From Bacteroidota bacterium (lineage in GTDB: Bacteria; Bacteroidota; Bacteroidia; Flavobacteriales; Weeksellaceae), in assembly GCA_018266965.1 (NCBI GenBank), contig JAFDZJ010000169.1, forward strand, positions 1 to 9,127: 9,127 nt of DNA, in the 5' to 3' direction. The first letter of the stretch is position 1. Each line of letters opens with the position of its first letter. The notes under the pieces are model-generated. The model was not told where the DNA came from. It saw nothing but the letters and a program-made list of their open reading frames with translations, and did no database searches. The translations under genes were made by a program, and so were the position numbers. Positions 6,824 to 9,127 of this stretch are shown piece by piece.

Positions 6824-7027
6824 ATGAAAGAAAATTGGATAATATCAGTAGAACAATCTTTCGAAGAAATTGTAAAAAGTAAATTACAAAAATTGAAAAT
6901 TAAAATCCTACACGAATTGATGGAAATTGGAGTTTTCACAATACAATGCTCCAAAGAAGAAATCGATTTTGTAAAAAAAATTCCAGGAGTTCTTTCAATT
7001 GAAAAGGAAGGTGAAATGAGTATATAA
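6824..7027 (+). CDS. Stand-alone I9/propeptide-like small protein, putative protease inhibitor
   Basis: The 67-residue protein has no signal peptide. Its pattern fits the beta-alpha-beta-beta-alpha-beta fold of subtilisin propeptides and I9 inhibitors: strand WIISVE (5-10), helix FEEIVKSKLQKL (13-24), strands KIKILHEL (25-32) and GVFTIQC (36-42), helix KEEIDFVKKI (44-53), strand VLSIEKEGEM (56-65). The second half, with helix-PGV-strand-acidic end, closely parallels the subtilisin propeptide pattern (KELKKDPSVAYVEED). Placed 18 bases after the S8 protease stop and before a terminator, it likely binds that protease in trans as inhibitor or folding chaperone, as yeast Pbi2 does for proteinase B. 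The family is assigned by eye and the partner is inferred from adjacency. The ATG at 6824 is the only start that gives the first strand. Confidence 0.72.
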   Translation: MKENWIISVEQSFEEIVKSKLQKLKIKILHELMEIGVFTIQCSKEEIDFVKKIPGVLSIEKEGEMSI

Positions 7028-7037
7028 ACATAAACCA

Positions 7038-7080
7038 AAAACAAGCAACCGAACAATATTCAGTTGCTTGTTTTATTTTT
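7038..7080 (+). terminator. Intrinsic terminator between the I9-like gene and purA, possibly bidirectional
   Basis: AAAACAAGCAAC (7038-7049) pairs perfectly with GTTGCTTGTTTT (7063-7074). Inside, after one mismatch, GAA/TTC can add three pairs around a five-base loop. A T-rich run (TTTTATTTTTTATT, from 7071) follows on the plus strand. The A-run on the left becomes a T-run on the minus strand, so the hairpin can also stop transcripts from convergent purA. Confidence 0.85.
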
Positions 7081-7106
7081 TATTAAATTTATTAAATTGT
7101 TTTCTA

Positions 7107-8393
7107 TTAAAACAATTCTTTTCGTATGATATTTTGAGTTCTTTCCGGGCCAACTGAAACCAAATACACATTGATACCTAGATATTTTTCTATAAATTCT
7201 ATATATTTTTTCGCATTTATTGGTAAATCGTCGTAGCTTCTGGCTTTTGTAATATCTTCGTCCCAGCCTTCTAATTCCTGATAGATAGGTTCGTAATCGT
7301 ATAATTTTGTTGTGGAAGATGTAAAATAATCTATCAACTTCCCATCTTCAGTCTTGTAATGAGTTACAATTTTCAATGGTTTGATACCTGATAGCACATC
7401 TAGTTTGGTAATAACAAGATTATTAATACCATTAATCATACAAGCGTGTTTCAAAGAAACCAAATCCAACCAACCAGTTCTCCTAGGTCTTCCGGTAGTT
7501 GCACCAAACTCGTGCCCTACTTTTCGTATTTGTTCTCCCAATTCATTATCCAATTCCGATGGAAACGGACCATTTCCTACCCTAGTTGTGTAGGCTTTGG
7601 ATACACCTATCAAATTTTTGAGAGCAGTTGGAGGTACACCAGCACCAGCACAAACCCCACCTGTAGAAGGAGAAGAAGAAGTTACGAAAGGATAGGTACC
7701 AAAGTCAATATCCAACATCAATGCTTGTGCACCTTCGAACAAAATATTTTTTCCTGCTTTTATAGCATCATTCAATTCTACTTCCGTATCTACGATTCTA
7801 TCTTTCAATTGTTGTCCTAATGAAACAAATTCATTATAGATAGCATCTACATCCAAAGGTTCTTTTTCAAAATATTTTTCGAAAAGTGCATTTTTTAGTT
7901 TAAGATTTTTCTCTATTTTTTCTCTTAATATTTCAGGGTTTAGCAAATCTACCATACGGATACCAACTCTAGCGATTTTATCCTCATAGCAAGGACCAAT
8001 TCCTTTTTTAGTTGTTCCAATTTCTGTACCTCCTTTTTCCTCCTCTCTATAGGTGTCCAATAGGATATGATATGGCATGATAACATGTGCTCTTTTGCTA
8101 ATGAAAACATGGTCTGTTTTTAGACCTTTGCTTTCTATCTGGTTGATTTCTTTGATAAAAGATTTCGGATTCACAACGACTCCATTGGCAATTATACATT
8201 TACCTTTGCATTGAAGCACTCCCGAAGGTAACAAGTGTAATACAAATTTTTCCTCTCCGACATACACCGTATGACCAGCATTGTCGCCTCCTTGAAAACG
8301 AACTACGAAATCAGATTTTGCGGACAAAACATCGGTTATTTTACCTTTTCCTTCATCTCCATATTGGAGTCCCACCACTACGAAAGTTGACAT
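7107..8393 (-). CDS. purA: Adenylosuccinate synthetase
   Basis: This cytoplasmic enzyme joins IMP and aspartate using GTP to form adenylosuccinate, the first step from IMP to AMP. The full-length protein (428 residues; E. coli about 432) has all the key motifs. They are the GTP-binding loop GDEGKGK (12-18) with catalytic Asp13, GGDNAGHTV with catalytic His41, IGTTKKGIGP (125-134), the FGTYPFVTSSSPSTGG segment (231-246), VGNGPFPSE (272-280), GATTGRPRRTGWLDL (297-311) and the guanine-specificity TKLD (329-332). One departure from the common signature is Tyr11 where most PurA have Trp (QWGDEGKGK). It is convergent with the protease pair, sharing a terminator, and has its own promoter upstream. 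Confidence 0.98.
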   Translation of the reverse strand: MSTFVVVGLQYGDEGKGKITDVLSAKSDFVVRFQGGDNAGHTVYVGEEKFVLHLLPSGVLQCKGKCIIANGVVVNPKSFIKEINQIESKGLKTDHVFISKRAHVIMPYHILLDTYREEEKGGTEIGTTKKGIGPCYEDKIARVGIRMVDLLNPEILREKIEKNLKLKNALFEKYFEKEPLDVDAIYNEFVSLGQQLKDRIVDTEVELNDAIKAGKNILFEGAQALMLDIDFGTYPFVTSSSPSTGGVCAGAGVPPTALKNLIGVSKAYTTRVGNGPFPSELDNELGEQIRKVGHEFGATTGRPRRTGWLDLVSLKHACMINGINNLVITKLDVLSGIKPLKIVTHYKTEDGKLIDYFTSSTTKLYDYEPIYQELEGWDEDITKARSYDDLPINAKKYIEFIEKYLGINVYLVSVGPERTQNIIRKELF

Positions 8394-8417
8394 ATTTTAC
8401 TTTTTTTTAGATTGTTG

Positions 8418-8449
8418 CAAAATTAATTTTAAATAATTGCTCTCACAAA
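8418..8449 (-). promoter_or_regulatory. Likely purA promoter
   Basis: On the minus strand TTTG (8449-8446) and TAATTTTG (8425-8418) match both Bacteroidota elements (-33 TTTG, -7 TAnnTTTG) with a 20-base spacer. The -7 box is 24 bases before the purA ATG. This is the best promoter match in the window. Confidence 0.5.
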
Positions 8450-8960
8450 TAAACTGGCTTATTTTTTATTTTTTTGAATCTAATATTGATTGTCCATTCG
8501 AAATAGTCCAATTACATAGTCCTAGATTACTATCATATTAGTATTGAACCTATAAATATGGCTCGTTTATAATTGGATTTGAAACAAAGTCCATTAAACC
8601 AAACATTCTTCTTTTTCATTTTTATTTAATAAAATAAAAGCTACCATAAATTTGTTAGCTAATATTTTCATCTGTTGTGTTTTGAAGAAATTAGAAAGTA
8701 TGATACAAATGTATAAACCATATTTCTACAACAAAAGAGGAAAAACACCCTTTTTTACATTTTATAGTTAGATTATAATTTTGATAAAACTATCATGCTA
8801 CCAAAACAATCGTTTTTAGAAATTTATAAATTATTGAAAGAATAATCATCGCAATTTTTTCTTTAAAAAGAATACTGGTTATAGCCAAAAAAAAACAAAT
8901 AGTTTGCTTTTACAAGACAACAGTACTGATAAACCCGTAAAACACTTCCAAAATCATAGT
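8450..8960. other. Long AT-rich intergenic region without a recognisable gene
   Basis: Between the purA promoter and the metG promoter there are about 500 bases with stops in all frames and no convincing ORF, tRNA or insertion-sequence end. Visible structure is slight. TCCAATTA (8507-8514) has its complement TAATTGGA at 8570-8577, and GTCC recurs at 13-14 base steps (from 8492, 8506 and 8519). AGCTA (8639-8643) faces TAGCT (8656-8660). It may hold an unrecognised small RNA or decayed sequence, but nothing supports either firmly. Confidence 0.5.
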
Positions 8961-8968
8961 TTTTGAAG

Positions 8969-8976
8969 TATATTTG
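8969..8976 (+). promoter_or_regulatory. Candidate -7 box of metG
   Basis: TATATTTG is a full match to TAnnTTTG, 17 bases before the metG ATG. No good TTG/TTTG was seen about 20 bases upstream. The leader would be only about 10 bases, in keeping with other starts here that lack a Shine-Dalgarno sequence. Confidence 0.4.
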
Positions 8977-8993
8977 CAAAAATTTTGATAAAA

Positions 8994-9127
8994 ATGTCCA
9001 AAAGAAAATTAATAACCGCAGCTTTGACTTATGCCACTGGCACTGTCCATATAGGACACCTCGCCGGAGTATATATCCCCGCAGATGTATATGCAAGATT
9101 ACAAAGAAGACTTGGCAACGATGTGGC
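8994..9127 (+). CDS. metG: Methionyl-tRNA synthetase, N-terminal fragment cut by window edge
   Basis: This cytoplasmic class I aminoacyl-tRNA synthetase charges tRNA-Met. Forty-four complete codons are visible, opening MSKRKLITAALTYATG and containing the class I signature HIGH (19-22), followed by LAGVYIPADVYARLQRRLG, characteristic of bacterial MetRS. The segment before HIGH reads ALTYATGTV, where most MetRS have ALPYANGPV/SI. Thr thus replaces Pro14 and Asn17 (E. coli numbering) and also the residue after the Gly, while the methionine-contacting Leu13 and Tyr15 equivalents are kept. The rest of the protein lies beyond the right edge, so intactness cannot be judged. Confidence 0.9.
   Translation, partial: MSKRKLITAALTYATGTVHIGHLAGVYIPADVYARLQRRLGNDV

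Noticed and set aside
6454..7056. 200-codon minus-strand frame with a Gly-rich stretch and apparent hydrophobic segments
   Set aside because: It is antisense to the protease and the I9-like gene. Its Gly-rich part is only the complement of the proline-rich tail codons, and the plus-strand proteins have clear family motifs.
7446..7820. 124-codon plus-strand frame
   Set aside because: It is a shadow of purA, whose motifs are intact on the other strand across the same bases.
8863..9096. 77-codon minus-strand frame at the right edge
   Set aside because: It overlaps the recognisable metG start, its sequence is low-complexity and resembles no family, and it begins inside metG.
1..9127. Mobile elements, CRISPR arrays, tRNA or rRNA genes
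   Set aside because: No transposase or integrase motifs, spaced direct repeats or tRNA-like cloverleaf sequences were seen on reading both strands.

Overview
The window is a stretch of AT-rich chromosome from a member of the Bacteroidota, most likely class Flavobacteriia near the Chryseobacterium/Weeksellaceae branch. Four things point there: a signal peptidase I with a DUF5684-like N-terminal extension, a DUF5683 protein directly after parB, a TonB with the Bacteroidota N-terminal motif (NEVLFQGRNKSYGAY), and A-rich start regions without Shine-Dalgarno sequences plus TAnnTTTG-type -7 boxes. The taxonomy is inferred from protein features read by eye, not from a database search.

Layout from left to right. 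Positions 1-4133 hold a compact minus-strand cluster read parA > parB > DUF5683 protein > dapB > lepB. The lepB 3' end runs off the left edge, and the parB stop directly abuts the start of the DUF5683 gene. Positions 4134-4315 are a short AT-rich gap with an inverted pair of sequences matching the DnaA-box consensus. The same pair can be read as the terminator of the next gene, a minus-strand TonB-type energy transducer (4316-5137). A 252-base gap with several palindromes follows. Then come two plus-strand genes, 18 bases apart: a subtilisin-like (S8) serine protease of 471 residues without a signal peptide (5390-6805), and a 67-residue protein (6824-7027) whose predicted pattern resembles a stand-alone subtilisin propeptide/I9 inhibitor. 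A strong hairpin terminator (7038-7080) separates this pair from convergent purA (minus, 7107-8393). About 600 bases without a convincing gene follow, and metG starts at 8994 on the plus strand and is cut by the right edge.

Most of the window is housekeeping: chromosome partition, lysine/diaminopimelate and purine synthesis, protein export, envelope energy transduction and methionyl-tRNA charging. The accessory element is the protease/small-protein pair. The protease carries its own I9-like prodomain and also has a second I9-like protein encoded in trans just downstream. Neither has an export signal, and the protease ends in an extreme proline-rich tail. This points to an intracellular protease kept in check by a dedicated inhibitor or folding chaperone, and it is the best candidate here for an under-described system. 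No RNA genes, insertion sequences or CRISPR arrays were seen.
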